7,140 nucleotides of DNA from Desulfobacterales bacterium (GCA_029940345.1 JAOZRC010000276.1:1-7140), one strand, 5' to 3'. Numbered from the stretch's first letter, positions 1 to 7,090 are shown. Made by a program: numbers and translations. Notes: a model not told the origin generated them from the letters alone.

Positions 1-28
1 TAAGGTTTAAAATTCTAAAATAAGGTTT
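1..28. repeat. Short direct repeat TAAGGTTT
   Basis: TAAGGTTT occurs at 1-8 and again at 21-28, a 20-base period, in the AT-rich non-coding end downstream of the operon. The left edge of the window may cut a longer array. It could be part of a regulatory or terminal site of the next element, or chance in AT-rich DNA. Confidence 0.35.
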
Positions 29-33
29 GACAG

Positions 34-43
34 TTACCGGTAA
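34..43. repeat. Perfect 10-base palindrome TTACCGGTAA
   Basis: A self-complementary TTACCGGTAA lies a few bases after the direct repeat. It could be a small operator half-site, but it has no partner that I can see and its length is within chance. Confidence 0.3.
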
Positions 44-160
44 TCTAACAAAGTAATAATAGTTATCATTTTTTATCAATAAGTCAATCTCATTGCCGCT
101 GTTAGCAAATTTTTCGGTCTGTGCAGTTAAAATGCGATGCTCATGCGAACTGTGTCCTAG

Positions 161-1045
161 TTAATATATTGATGCTTGTAAAAATTCGTCAACATAGCCT
201 TGAACATCTTCGGGGATTCTATTTTGTTCCCATATCCTACGTGCTAAAGCACCTCGACGCTGATCAAGAGCTACACCAAACATTGAACCAAGGTACTTCA
301 AAGCGCTTTTCCCATCAATCATGCGGGTTAGACGCTCCCAGCGTTTTAGTGGTTCAGCATCGGGCAGATCGAAATGATCCACTAATACTCGTTCTTCTAT
401 CAGTACTTCTTTGGGTTTTGGTACAGATTTTTTAGTTAGGTGAGTGATAAGTTCGTTATGTAATTCAGAGTCGGCGTGCCGCGGGTTAGTTCCAAATCCG
501 GGATTTATTTTACCACCGGTGCGTTGTAAAATGATATTGGCAGCAGCCAAATTCTTTAATTCATCAGCGTACTTTAGACAATCGCGGGCGCAAGTTTCGG
601 CAGAGCGGGTTGAACAAAAACGTTCATCGGCAATCTCAATTTCCATAACCACGGCATCAAGGAGATAATTTTCCAGCTCCCATCGCAAAAGAATCCGAAT
701 ACGGTCTCCAAGAGGACGGGAAGCAAGAAAACTTGTATCATCCTTTTCCCACCACAGTTCCCACAGATCATTACTCATCAGACTATCACGATCTACGATG
801 CCGAAAGCACAAATCCCATCAGCGATCGCTTTGTCAACTAAGCTGCAAACGACTCCGCTTCCGCCGCCGCCTCGCTCGGGAGTATCACGATCAGCCGGTT
901 CAAAGGTAATTCTTGCTCCCAGATCAAAAAACCAGCGTTTCGCAAAAATTTGGTAATCATCTTCTGATTCAACAAAAACAACAACGCCTCCACGCTGGCG
1001 AAGACGTATTCGACCGATATCCGGTGTTCTTTTAAATCCGGCCAC
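161..1045 (-). CDS. DUF4435/TOPRIM-like putative nuclease (AriB-like)
   Basis: Probable effector nuclease of the operon, 294 residues. An N-terminal TOPRIM-like core is visible: a hydrophobic strand followed by FVESEDD (residues 24-30) gives the first acidic site (E26, D29, D30), GIVDRD (82-87) supplies a DxD pair, and RWELENYLL (121-129) matches the ExENYLL block typical of DUF4435 proteins. The C-terminal half is probably helical and I recognise no motif in it. It has no signal peptide or membrane segment, so it should be cytoplasmic. In PARIS, the DUF4435 protein AriB is a TOPRIM nuclease released by the ATPase AriA; length and gene pairing here are similar. A GTG at 1051 is also in frame, but it sits one base from the GGAGG, whereas the GTG at 1045 has ideal spacing. 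It begins 15 bases after the AAA ATPase gene. Alternative: an OLD-like TOPRIM partner unrelated to PARIS. The family call is by motif memory, not a search. Confidence 0.75.
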   Translation of the reverse strand: MAGFKRTPDIGRIRLRQRGGVVVFVESEDDYQIFAKRWFFDLGARITFEPADRDTPERGGGGSGVVCSLVDKAIADGICAFGIVDRDSLMSNDLWELWWEKDDTSFLASRPLGDRIRILLRWELENYLLDAVVMEIEIADERFCSTRSAETCARDCLKYADELKNLAAANIILQRTGGKINPGFGTNPRHADSELHNELITHLTKKSVPKPKEVLIEERVLVDHFDLPDAEPLKRWERLTRMIDGKSALKYLGSMFGVALDQRRGALARRIWEQNRIPEDVQGYVDEFLQASIY

Positions 1046-1051
1046 GCTCAC

Positions 1052-1057
1052 TCCTCC
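1052..1057 (-). promoter_or_regulatory. Ribosome binding site deciding the DUF4435 gene start
   Basis: GGAGGA on the minus strand, located in the short gap just after the stop codon of the ATPase gene. It lies 6 bases before the GTG at 1045 and immediately before the GTG at 1051. Spacing therefore favours 1045 as the true start. Confidence 0.7.
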
Positions 1058-1060
1058 GAT

Positions 1061-2206
1061 TCAATGCAGCTTTTCCTCAATAATCCAGCCGCCTTTAACC
1101 AATCCTTTTTCTTTTATATCAATTGGAAAAGCGGTTAAAATTTCAACAGAATGAGTGGCGGCAATAAGTGTCGTCCCGGGTTGCCGCCGCACAAGTTCCT
1201 TCATCTGGTTCAGCACCTTGTGCTGCCACCGCACATGTAGATGCACATCTAGTTCATCTGCCAACACCCATGTATTGCGCGTCAGATGGGCACCGACCCG
1301 CAAAAATAATTGAGTCAGATTTTTTTCTCCGCTGGAAAGCCTGTCCAGCCGGTGTGTTTGAGCGCCACTTTTAACCACCGCTTCAGGAGGATTGCGGCGA
1401 ATTCCTTTGAGATACTTGTCAGGATATTCTTTAAATACAACATCATTTACTATTTTTAATGCTCGTTCAAAGCTGCCGTTATCCAGCCATTTTAGCCACA
1501 CCAGTAAATTATCCAGTGATGCGGTCCAGTGTGTACCATGGGCGGAAAAAGAATGAAGCGCTTTATATCCCCAATGTTCCGGTTGCACAATAGCCCTCTC
1601 CAAATCACGGATTTCAGGAATATCACGATATGCAGGAAAATAAAGAGCCGTAGGCAAACTGAGTGTAGATGATTCAAACCCTTCCGGATAGAAATGCCTG
1701 CTGTCTTGAATAACGCTGACTATATCCAGCACTAGCTCGTCATGGCGGTTAATTGGTTCCAGGCGGCCTGGTGCTCTGCGGCGGAAACCTGTCCGATGCC
1801 ATGAACTCGCACCGTATTTTTCCATATCTTCCGCGCTCCACGCTTTCAAAACTGTCTTATCCCCGATTTCACCACCCAAAATTGATAACACGATGCGATG
1901 ATCACGGCCTTGCCAGTGAATTCTTGTTAATATATCCAACTGAGCGCGGCCCTCACCCTCATCTAATTCCTCCTGACCGAATTTTTTTGGCGCCTCCTGA
2001 TCCAAAAGTCCTATAAAACAGGCAATGATTTCCAGAATAGTTGTTTTGCCGCGTCCGTTTTCAGACATGAGAAGAAACATGTTGCAGGGTTTATCTTTAG
2101 CATCGGTAAAGTCAATTTCATAAGGAGTGCCTTGAAACGGCCCGATGCGGTCAATGGTAAGCCATAATGGTTGGAACTCATAAACAGTGATATCAGTTAT
2201 ACTCAT
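1061..2206 (-). CDS. ABC-class AAA ATPase (AriA-like / AAA15-AAA21 family)
   Basis: Cytoplasmic ATPase of 381 residues, paired with the DUF4435 gene downstream. Visible motifs: Walker A SENGRGKTT (48-56; the usual first Gly is Ser), ABC signature LSSGEKN (290-296), Walker B VLADELDVHLH (314-324) with D317 and catalytic E318 intact, and a switch histidine in THS (351-353). The 230 residues between Walker A and the signature lack a long coiled coil, so it is a compact RecF/OLD-like ATPase rather than an SMC. A longer start at 2236 would add 10 residues, but the ATG at 2206 has GGAGG at ideal distance and overlaps the upstream stop as ATGA, so I chose it. ATPase plus DUF4435 is the AriA/AriB arrangement of PARIS defence, where the ATPase scaffold senses a trigger and controls the nuclease. 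Role in sensing here is inference; it could instead be a phosphorothioation-specific restriction ATPase. Confidence 0.85.
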   Translation of the reverse strand: MSITDITVYEFQPLWLTIDRIGPFQGTPYEIDFTDAKDKPCNMFLLMSENGRGKTTILEIIACFIGLLDQEAPKKFGQEELDEGEGRAQLDILTRIHWQGRDHRIVLSILGGEIGDKTVLKAWSAEDMEKYGASSWHRTGFRRRAPGRLEPINRHDELVLDIVSVIQDSRHFYPEGFESSTLSLPTALYFPAYRDIPEIRDLERAIVQPEHWGYKALHSFSAHGTHWTASLDNLLVWLKWLDNGSFERALKIVNDVVFKEYPDKYLKGIRRNPPEAVVKSGAQTHRLDRLSSGEKNLTQLFLRVGAHLTRNTWVLADELDVHLHVRWQHKVLNQMKELVRRQPGTTLIAATHSVEILTAFPIDIKEKGLVKGGWIIEEKLH

Positions 2207-3726
2207 GAATATTTCCTCCGAGCCGCCTGCACACAATTAATTATGTCGTCTTTGATGACATTCGTTCCATGGATTCGCACCGAAGGCGCACCCGCAAATG
2301 GTTTGACAAGCATATCTCCCCTTCCTGATAATTTTTCGGCGCCGATTTCATCCAGGATTATTTTCGATTCCGAGCTTTTTTGAACTGAAAGAGCGATCCG
2401 AGCCGGAATATTACTTCGTAACAGGCCGCTGAAAGTTGCCGCATCCGGGCGTTGAGTAGCAAGCACCAGATGAATGCCGGTTGCTCGCGCCTTTTGTGCA
2501 AGTCGCACCAAAGGTTCTTCTATCTCTCTGGATTGATAAATTAAATCTGCCAATTCCTCCACAATAATGAGTAAATAGGGAAGATTCAGCAAGCCCTGTT
2601 CCCTTGCTTCGATCAAACCGCTCACACCGGCCTTTTGCAAAAGCAGTGTGCGGGATTCCATCTCCTCTACGACCCAATCCAGTTGATCTTGCGCCCCTTC
2701 AATTTCATCAATAATCTTTCCATCAACAAGATGGGGGAGGCCTGCATAATGGACAAATTCCATTTTTTTAGGATCAATCAGACAAAGTTGTAGCTGTTCA
2801 GGTCCAAATGACCAGAGCAACGAGAGAATCAGTGCGTGCAGACATACGCTTTTCCCGCTGCCGGTTGTGCCAGCAATAAGCAAATGGGGGCATTCCGCCA
2901 GATTAAAAGAGAAAGGCTCGCCCAACACATTGACTCCCGACCAGACTGTCAGTTTCGCAGCGGAAGCTTTTTGCCCATCGGTCCATTCCCGAATACGGGT
3001 TCCCGGTATTGTTTGCCATGTTTCTCTGGGACGAGGTATATCAAGTGCAACCACCCTGGGTTCACTGTCTTCAGATAAAAAAATTCCCTGTTTTTGCAGT
3101 CCCAAATGGAGTTCTAACTTATCCAGTCCCCGGCGCATCCGCTCCAGATGATTCAGGTCGTTTAGATAGATTCGATAACGACTGATACGAGGGCCTTCTT
3201 TGACATCATTAATGCGGGCGGAAATACCAATTTCTTTTAATCCTGACAAAAGAACTTGTGATCGGTCAGAATAGGGTTTGGCCGGTGTTACAGTTCCGAA
3301 AAGTTCATGATAAAGAAACTGATGAAAATCGTGACCCGGACGCCATGTGGTGCGGATTTCATGCAAACCGCGACGTACATGGCGCTGCAACAACTGATTA
3401 AAACGTTTTTCGCCCTTTACGCCGTTAAATAAGTCTTCTTCATGGTAAACACAAAGGAGTGTACGGATGGCATGATCAAAATTTTGCCGGCCGGATTCAT
3501 CCGCCTGAAGCCCTTTACCTGTAATTCGCGCCCGTTCATATTCACTTCCTTTGAGATTGGAATCAATACGGTCATACTCTTTGCCGGGCGGTGTTGCAAG
3601 TTGCAGCGAACGGGCACAAGCTATTCGCAAGACCCTGAGTTTGGGAGCATTAGGGGTTTTCAAGCCATGCAGCCGCACCTGCTTAATGGTCTCTTCATCC
3701 TGTTTGTTTGTATAAATATCGGCCAT
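2203..3726 (-). CDS. DndE-like domain fused to FtsK/SpoIIIE-type DNA translocase motor
   Basis: A 507-residue protein with two parts. Residues about 15-145 resemble DndE, the small Dnd protein that binds nicked duplex DNA: LKTPN (22-26), an R-x-A-x(3)-SL block (34-41), ITGKG (68-72) and a terminal RHVRRGLHEI (115-124) similar to the DndE H-x-x-RG motif. Residues about 255-507 are an FtsK motor: ECPHLLIAGTTGSGKS (278-293, Walker A 286-293), IDPKKMEF (317-324), Walker B LIIVEELADL (386-395, Glu replacing the usual Asp), the ATQRPD block (423-428) and EIGAEKLSGRGDML (460-473). It lacks the membrane anchor of cell-division FtsK and the C-terminal gamma winged helix, so it is a soluble specialised translocase. 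The gene starts 3 bases after dndD, taking the position of dndE in standard dnd operons. The motor is certain; the DndE assignment is a pattern match from memory. Likely role: moving along or encircling DNA for the sulfur-modification complex. Confidence 0.85.
   Translation of the reverse strand: MADIYTNKQDEETIKQVRLHGLKTPNAPKLRVLRIACARSLQLATPPGKEYDRIDSNLKGSEYERARITGKGLQADESGRQNFDHAIRTLLCVYHEEDLFNGVKGEKRFNQLLQRHVRRGLHEIRTTWRPGHDFHQFLYHELFGTVTPAKPYSDRSQVLLSGLKEIGISARINDVKEGPRISRYRIYLNDLNHLERMRRGLDKLELHLGLQKQGIFLSEDSEPRVVALDIPRPRETWQTIPGTRIREWTDGQKASAAKLTVWSGVNVLGEPFSFNLAECPHLLIAGTTGSGKSVCLHALILSLLWSFGPEQLQLCLIDPKKMEFVHYAGLPHLVDGKIIDEIEGAQDQLDWVVEEMESRTLLLQKAGVSGLIEAREQGLLNLPYLLIIVEELADLIYQSREIEEPLVRLAQKARATGIHLVLATQRPDAATFSGLLRSNIPARIALSVQKSSESKIILDEIGAEKLSGRGDMLVKPFAGAPSVRIHGTNVIKDDIINCVQAARRKYS
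2214..2219 (-). promoter_or_regulatory. Ribosome binding site of the AAA ATPase gene
   Basis: GGAGGA on the minus strand, inside the last codons of the upstream FtsK-like gene. It is 7 bases before the ATG at 2206, which shares an ATGA with the upstream stop. This site decides against the longer start at 2236. Confidence 0.75.
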
Positions 3727-3729
3727 ACA

Positions 3730-5781
3730 TCAAACCTTAAATAATTGAACGGGATCAATCTCGTTTATGCGTGTATAATCACCTTCGGGATTCTCAAGCA
3801 GGAAGGTTTTGTACACATTTTGGGAAATAAGTTTAAATTTTTTTGCATCAATTTCTGAGTCCGTAGGTAAAATTATTACCTGACGGCCGGCGGCCGGATA
3901 GTAATGACGCAACATGGCTTCCTGATTTTTCCGATCAATGCGTGCAAGGGGTGTATTCACAACAATAGGCACTTTGGCGCCTGAAATTTCACTTAAAGAC
4001 CATAACAGGGCCGTAGCCATGAGTTGTTTCATTCCGGCGGAAAGATTGCCCATACCGATGGCGTTGCCGTCCGCATCCAGATAGTGCAAACCGAAATCCT
4101 CATCCAGTTCAATGTGATTGATCAAATGATGTGAGGTCATCAGTATTTTAAAGTGCCGGTTGATCGATTCTTCCAACTCTGCACGACGCTCTTTTTTTCT
4201 GCTATCTTTCATGTCACCAAAAAGACTGCGAAACCGATTGGCAAGCTTAACTTTATTTTCAGTAATCTGATTCAATTGCACTTGTTGTTCTAATTCATGT
4301 TTATCATCATTTTTTTTGTGGATCGCTGTTTCTTTTTTATCCCGGTCATTGCATAATTCTTTCAAATGAATTTTTTTTTCTTCCACATCACGTTGCATTT
4401 GATGAATCTGCTCTTTATATTTTTCAAAGCGTAGCCGTTCTTCTGTTGAAAGCGATGCTGCATTAAGCAATTTTTTATCTATTACTTCGAGTCTTTTATG
4501 TTTTTGGTGAAGGCGGTTAAAATCATCAACTCGGGAGCGCTGCAAGGCATCTGTTTCCGAATAAGGCGTAAGTTGTTCCAATGCCGCCTGCGAAGCAGTC
4601 TGATCCGGTTTAAAAACAGCATCTGCATCGGAAGGTTGGCTCGCGGAAAATTTTTCAAGGATATCTATCAGTTTATACTGGTAAAAAGCTTTTTGACCTT
4701 CGCTTATATCCGGCTGTGGAAAAGCCGGACGTCCAAAAATCTGTTTAGGAAGAATCGCTTGTAATTCTTCCAGTAAATTTATTCTGGTTGTCTGTTCGCT
4801 ATGCACGATACGATTTAACTGGGACAATGCTTTTTTAACCAAAGTCGAATTAGTGAGAAGCACAATGTCACGCGGCAACTCTTCCGCTATTTTCAGTAAA
4901 AGTTCCTCTTTTTCTTCGTTCAACCGTGTCTGTTCAGATTTCAGTTTGGCCTCATCTTCACGATGAACAAAGGCACTGAGGTTATCCATTCGGCGTTGGA
5001 TTCTTCCACGCGCTGATTCTAAATCATCTATTTCCGATTTTAATTCAGTCTCTTTCTGATCCAGATGATCTTTTTCAATTTTTAGTGTTCTCAGCTCACC
5101 TTCTAAGCGTTGTAATTCGGCTTTGGCGTTTGGATTCATAGCACTCTTTTTCCAACGCCTGATTGCCTTGTTCAATGCATCTCGAAGCGCGTCCAGACCG
5201 CTGATGCCCAATAAACGTTCCATCTGTTGCTGCTGAACATCCCGATTGGCTTCCGCCAGCGCTTGAATCTGTTCACCATCAAACAGGAAAAAATCAACAT
5301 AGCTGGGAGGAAGACGACGGGCCAGAAAATCAGAAGCTTCACCGAATTCATCATTATCAATTAATCGCTCATCAAGAAAATCCGCTTGAATAGATAGCGT
5401 TTCATACACTTGATTTCCTTCCAATATCCAGGAACGTTCAGCTTCAACTTTTCCTACAGATTCCTGCCAACAAATGCGAATACCGCAGTTCGTTTCACCC
5501 TTTCGTCTGGCGCGGCGATTCATAATTCCCCACCAGTCATCTCCTACGCCAACAATGTATTGCTTCTTACCCGGAATTCGTCGACGTTGAACCGCACGTC
5601 GCAAGGATTCCGTCACACCGGCAAACAGCAGTTTAAGGCATGTCAACAGACTTGTTTTTCCATGACCGTTTCGCCCGGTAATGATCGCAATGTTCCGTTC
5701 TCCATCCGGCGCTGTCAGGTCAATTTCCTGCTTATGGAAATAGGAAAACAGGTTATAAATGTGAATAGTTTGAAAAATCAT
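3730..5781 (-). CDS. dndD: DNA phosphorothioation ATPase DndD (SMC/Rad50-like)
   Basis: SMC/Rad50-like ATPase of the DNA sulfur-modification complex, 683 residues, within the usual DndD size. The N-terminal ATPase lobe has Walker A GRNGHGKTS (36-44). The middle, roughly 200-300 and 400-520, is rich in charged heptad-like segments (coiled coil) and has no CxxC zinc hook. The C-terminal lobe has signature LSAGMKQL (580-587), a Walker B region IVVNTPLARID (606-616) and a following ILPTDSEI (637-644), which together match the DndD pattern LSAGEKQ...DTPLxRLD...LSTDxE. Two deviations stand out: Asn609 in place of the Walker B Asp, and Met584 in place of the signature Glu. These may weaken ATP hydrolysis. 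The ATG at 5781 overlaps the dndC stop as ATGA and has no Shine-Dalgarno of its own, so translation is probably coupled to dndC. DndD acts with DndC and DndE; its exact mechanical role in sulfur insertion is not settled. Confidence 0.9.
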   Translation of the reverse strand: MIFQTIHIYNLFSYFHKQEIDLTAPDGERNIAIITGRNGHGKTSLLTCLKLLFAGVTESLRRAVQRRRIPGKKQYIVGVGDDWWGIMNRRARRKGETNCGIRICWQESVGKVEAERSWILEGNQVYETLSIQADFLDERLIDNDEFGEASDFLARRLPPSYVDFFLFDGEQIQALAEANRDVQQQQMERLLGISGLDALRDALNKAIRRWKKSAMNPNAKAELQRLEGELRTLKIEKDHLDQKETELKSEIDDLESARGRIQRRMDNLSAFVHREDEAKLKSEQTRLNEEKEELLLKIAEELPRDIVLLTNSTLVKKALSQLNRIVHSEQTTRINLLEELQAILPKQIFGRPAFPQPDISEGQKAFYQYKLIDILEKFSASQPSDADAVFKPDQTASQAALEQLTPYSETDALQRSRVDDFNRLHQKHKRLEVIDKKLLNAASLSTEERLRFEKYKEQIHQMQRDVEEKKIHLKELCNDRDKKETAIHKKNDDKHELEQQVQLNQITENKVKLANRFRSLFGDMKDSRKKERRAELEESINRHFKILMTSHHLINHIELDEDFGLHYLDADGNAIGMGNLSAGMKQLMATALLWSLSEISGAKVPIVVNTPLARIDRKNQEAMLRHYYPAAGRQVIILPTDSEIDAKKFKLISQNVYKTFLLENPEGDYTRINEIDPVQLFKV
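3735..3738 (-). promoter_or_regulatory. Ribosome binding site of the dndE-ftsK gene
   Basis: AAGG on the minus strand, 8 bases before the ATG at 3726 and made of the last sense codons of dndD (Phe-Lys-Val-stop). A modest site whose use probably depends on ribosomes finishing dndD. Confidence 0.45.
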
Positions 5782-6653
5782 GCAAGTTGGGTGTTTATCT
5801 CGGTTTGACGCACAGCATTATCAATAATTTTGATCACATCATCCACCATAGCGTTTTTAGCCTTACCGGAATCTATTGTCGGATATTTTCTTTCAACTAA
5901 AAAAAGTAAATCATCCACCCATGCTTCCTGCAACTTGTAGCGTGGAGCCAACGTATCAATTAAGTCTTTATTCAATAAAATTGTTTGTTTTGATATCGCC
6001 ATTTTTTGCACCTCCCGTCCATAATCCGGAGCAATACGGATTGCGCTATTCTGCACATCAAAATCCTGATTCCATTGTGATTGAATATATCGGATTTCTT
6101 CATTTGAAATAAGCTGCCGTCCGACCTCTTGTTCAGTTTTAAGCAATCGGCGTAGAATTATTTTTCTCGTTTCGGAATTAAAAGGCCCGATGCCGATAGT
6201 ATTATTACGACGCATATTATCCCGTGCCTCCGGTTTTTCGCGCACGCTTTTTAACCAGTTCCGGAATGTATTTAATGGTTGCATCCACGTTTCACCGGAT
6301 TCGATAAATCCTTGCATGGAACGGTCTTCCTTAACAACAGTGCATGTCCAGCATCCGAATCGGCTGCCACCGCATGAGGGTGTGTTCAAATCCAGCACCA
6401 TGGGACATTCACCTCCACCCGCCTGTCGATATAAATCCAGCATAAAATCATGGCGGCCTCCCCAAGGCGGAGGATTATGGCTGAACAAATACTTCCAGAC
6501 TTCATCTGTTTCCCAGTCTGCAATAGGCGTAAGCACTAAAGCATCAGGTATTTCGTGATGCGGATTTAAGCCCCTGCTGTTTGTTTCGCGCTCCCTCATC
6601 CGCCGGCTGCGGTTAGGGCTCTTTGAACTTCGGGTACCCAATAAAAGCACCAC
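5778..6653 (-). CDS. dndC: DndC C-terminal fragment (phosphorothioation sulfurtransferase, after frameshift)
   Basis: Carries the remaining two-thirds of DndC, read in the other frame from about 6653. Motifs in order: LLLGTRSSKS (3-12; family pattern LGxRxxES), TPIADWETDEVWKYL (42-56), PPPWGG (61-66), then a cysteine set in ECP (C83), SCGGSRF (C94) and GCWTCTVV (C101, C104), followed by KEDRSM (108-113). This Cys arrangement is the DndC iron-sulfur region. The last 150 residues are helical and variable. The formal first codon is a GTG at 6653, but no ribosome site precedes it. An ATG at 6599 overlaps the stop of the N-terminal fragment as ATGA and could permit re-initiation, giving a protein lacking the LGTRSS motif. 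A repaired full DndC would be about 436 residues, slightly short for the family. Stop overlaps the dndD start. Could be a pseudogene piece or a sequencing artefact splitting one intact gene. Confidence 0.85.
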   Translation of the reverse strand: MVLLLGTRSSKSPNRSRRMRERETNSRGLNPHHEIPDALVLTPIADWETDEVWKYLFSHNPPPWGGRHDFMLDLYRQAGGGECPMVLDLNTPSCGGSRFGCWTCTVVKEDRSMQGFIESGETWMQPLNTFRNWLKSVREKPEARDNMRRNNTIGIGPFNSETRKIILRRLLKTEQEVGRQLISNEEIRYIQSQWNQDFDVQNSAIRIAPDYGREVQKMAISKQTILLNKDLIDTLAPRYKLQEAWVDDLLFLVERKYPTIDSGKAKNAMVDDVIKIIDNAVRQTEINTQLA

Positions 6654-7090
6654 ACTTCCATATTGGGAACAATTTTGTCTATCACTCTCCTGGCAGGTTT
6701 GATTTTTATTTTAGTGGTACACCATCGAAACCATCGTGTCGGAGACGGGTATCCTTTGCCAATCAGTTTACCCCAGAAACTCTCACTGGGTTCTGGTTGA
6801 ACAATGTGAACTGAAACCGGCAGTCCGTGAGTTCTGGCATGAGCCTCAATTCTTACCAAAATGTCATGCAAATAATCACTGATGTTAGGAGCTTCCACAT
6901 GCGTGTCAGAGGCAATCACATGGATTGGCTTAATCGCCTTTGCTCCCAATTCAATCATTAATTGATAAACAAGCTGTAAGACCAAAGTCGAATCCTTACC
7001 ACCTGAATAAGCGATGACCCACGGTCGGTTATCGTGGAAATAATGTTGGTGTAAGAAAGAAATTACATTATGCTTATTAGTGTCAGTCAT
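6596..7090 (-). CDS. dndC: DndC N-terminal fragment (PAPS-reductase-like ATP pyrophosphatase domain)
   Basis: First third of DndC, the enzyme of the PAPS reductase/ATP-pyrophosphatase superfamily that uses ATP to prepare the DNA backbone for sulfur insertion. The PP-loop YSGGKDST is at residues 28-35, followed by VIASDTHVEAP (58-68), SFWGKLIGKGYPSP (104-117) and RWFRWCTTKIKIKP (119-132), all in DndC order. Homology ends at Val146; the last 18 residues (from Trp147) are out-of-frame sequence ending at a TGA at 6596. The true continuation lies one frame over. Start: the ATG at 7090 is the only start codon in its frame before an upstream in-frame stop at about 7136-7138, and it has no good Shine-Dalgarno sequence. 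First gene of the visible operon; dndB or dndA could lie beyond the window edge. Confidence 0.85.
   Translation of the reverse strand: MTDTNKHNVISFLHQHYFHDNRPWVIAYSGGKDSTLVLQLVYQLMIELGAKAIKPIHVIASDTHVEAPNISDYLHDILVRIEAHARTHGLPVSVHIVQPEPSESFWGKLIGKGYPSPTRWFRWCTTKIKIKPARRVIDKIVPNMEVWCFYWVPEVQRALTAAGG
6648..6656 (-). other. dndC: Frameshift site inside dndC
   Basis: On the minus strand the sequence is GAA GTG TGG TGC, where reading frame 1 gives Glu-Val-Trp-Cys. Removing one GT/TG unit gives GAA GTG GTG CTT TTA TTG GGT, or Glu-Val-Val-Leu-Leu-Leu-Gly, matching the EVVLxLG strand expected in DndC. The simplest explanation is a 2-base gain in a short TG-rich tract, either a real mutation or a read error. 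No classical slippery heptamer is present. Confidence 0.75.

Noticed and set aside
27..60. Plus-strand promoter using TTGACA at 27-32
   Set aside because: The -35 box is perfect but no acceptable -10 lies 16-18 bases downstream; the TAATAAT at 54-60 is about 21 bases away. It would fire antisense into the DUF4435 gene.
61..160. Rho-independent terminator after the DUF4435 gene
   Set aside because: Only a 4-base-pair stem (TTGC/GCAA on the minus strand near 88-108) is visible, with an 8-base loop and no T-tract. This is too weak to call.
2206..2236. Longer start for the AAA ATPase gene at 2236
   Set aside because: The extra 10 residues encode the Shine-Dalgarno region itself, overlap the FtsK-like gene further, and lack their own ribosome site. 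The ATG at 2206 is better supported.
5410..5808. Plus-strand open frame of 132 codons opposite the start of dndD
   Set aside because: It lies fully antisense to strongly supported DndD and the end of DndC, has no recognisable motif or ribosome site, and its composition is that of a shadow frame. The same applies to the other plus-strand frames, for example 121-435 and 6190-6558.
6640..6660. Programmed ribosomal frameshift in dndC
   Set aside because: The context GTG TGG TGC TTT TAT contains no X-XXY-YYZ slippery heptamer that re-pairs well, and I see no stimulatory hairpin or internal Shine-Dalgarno. Members of the family are normally encoded in one frame.
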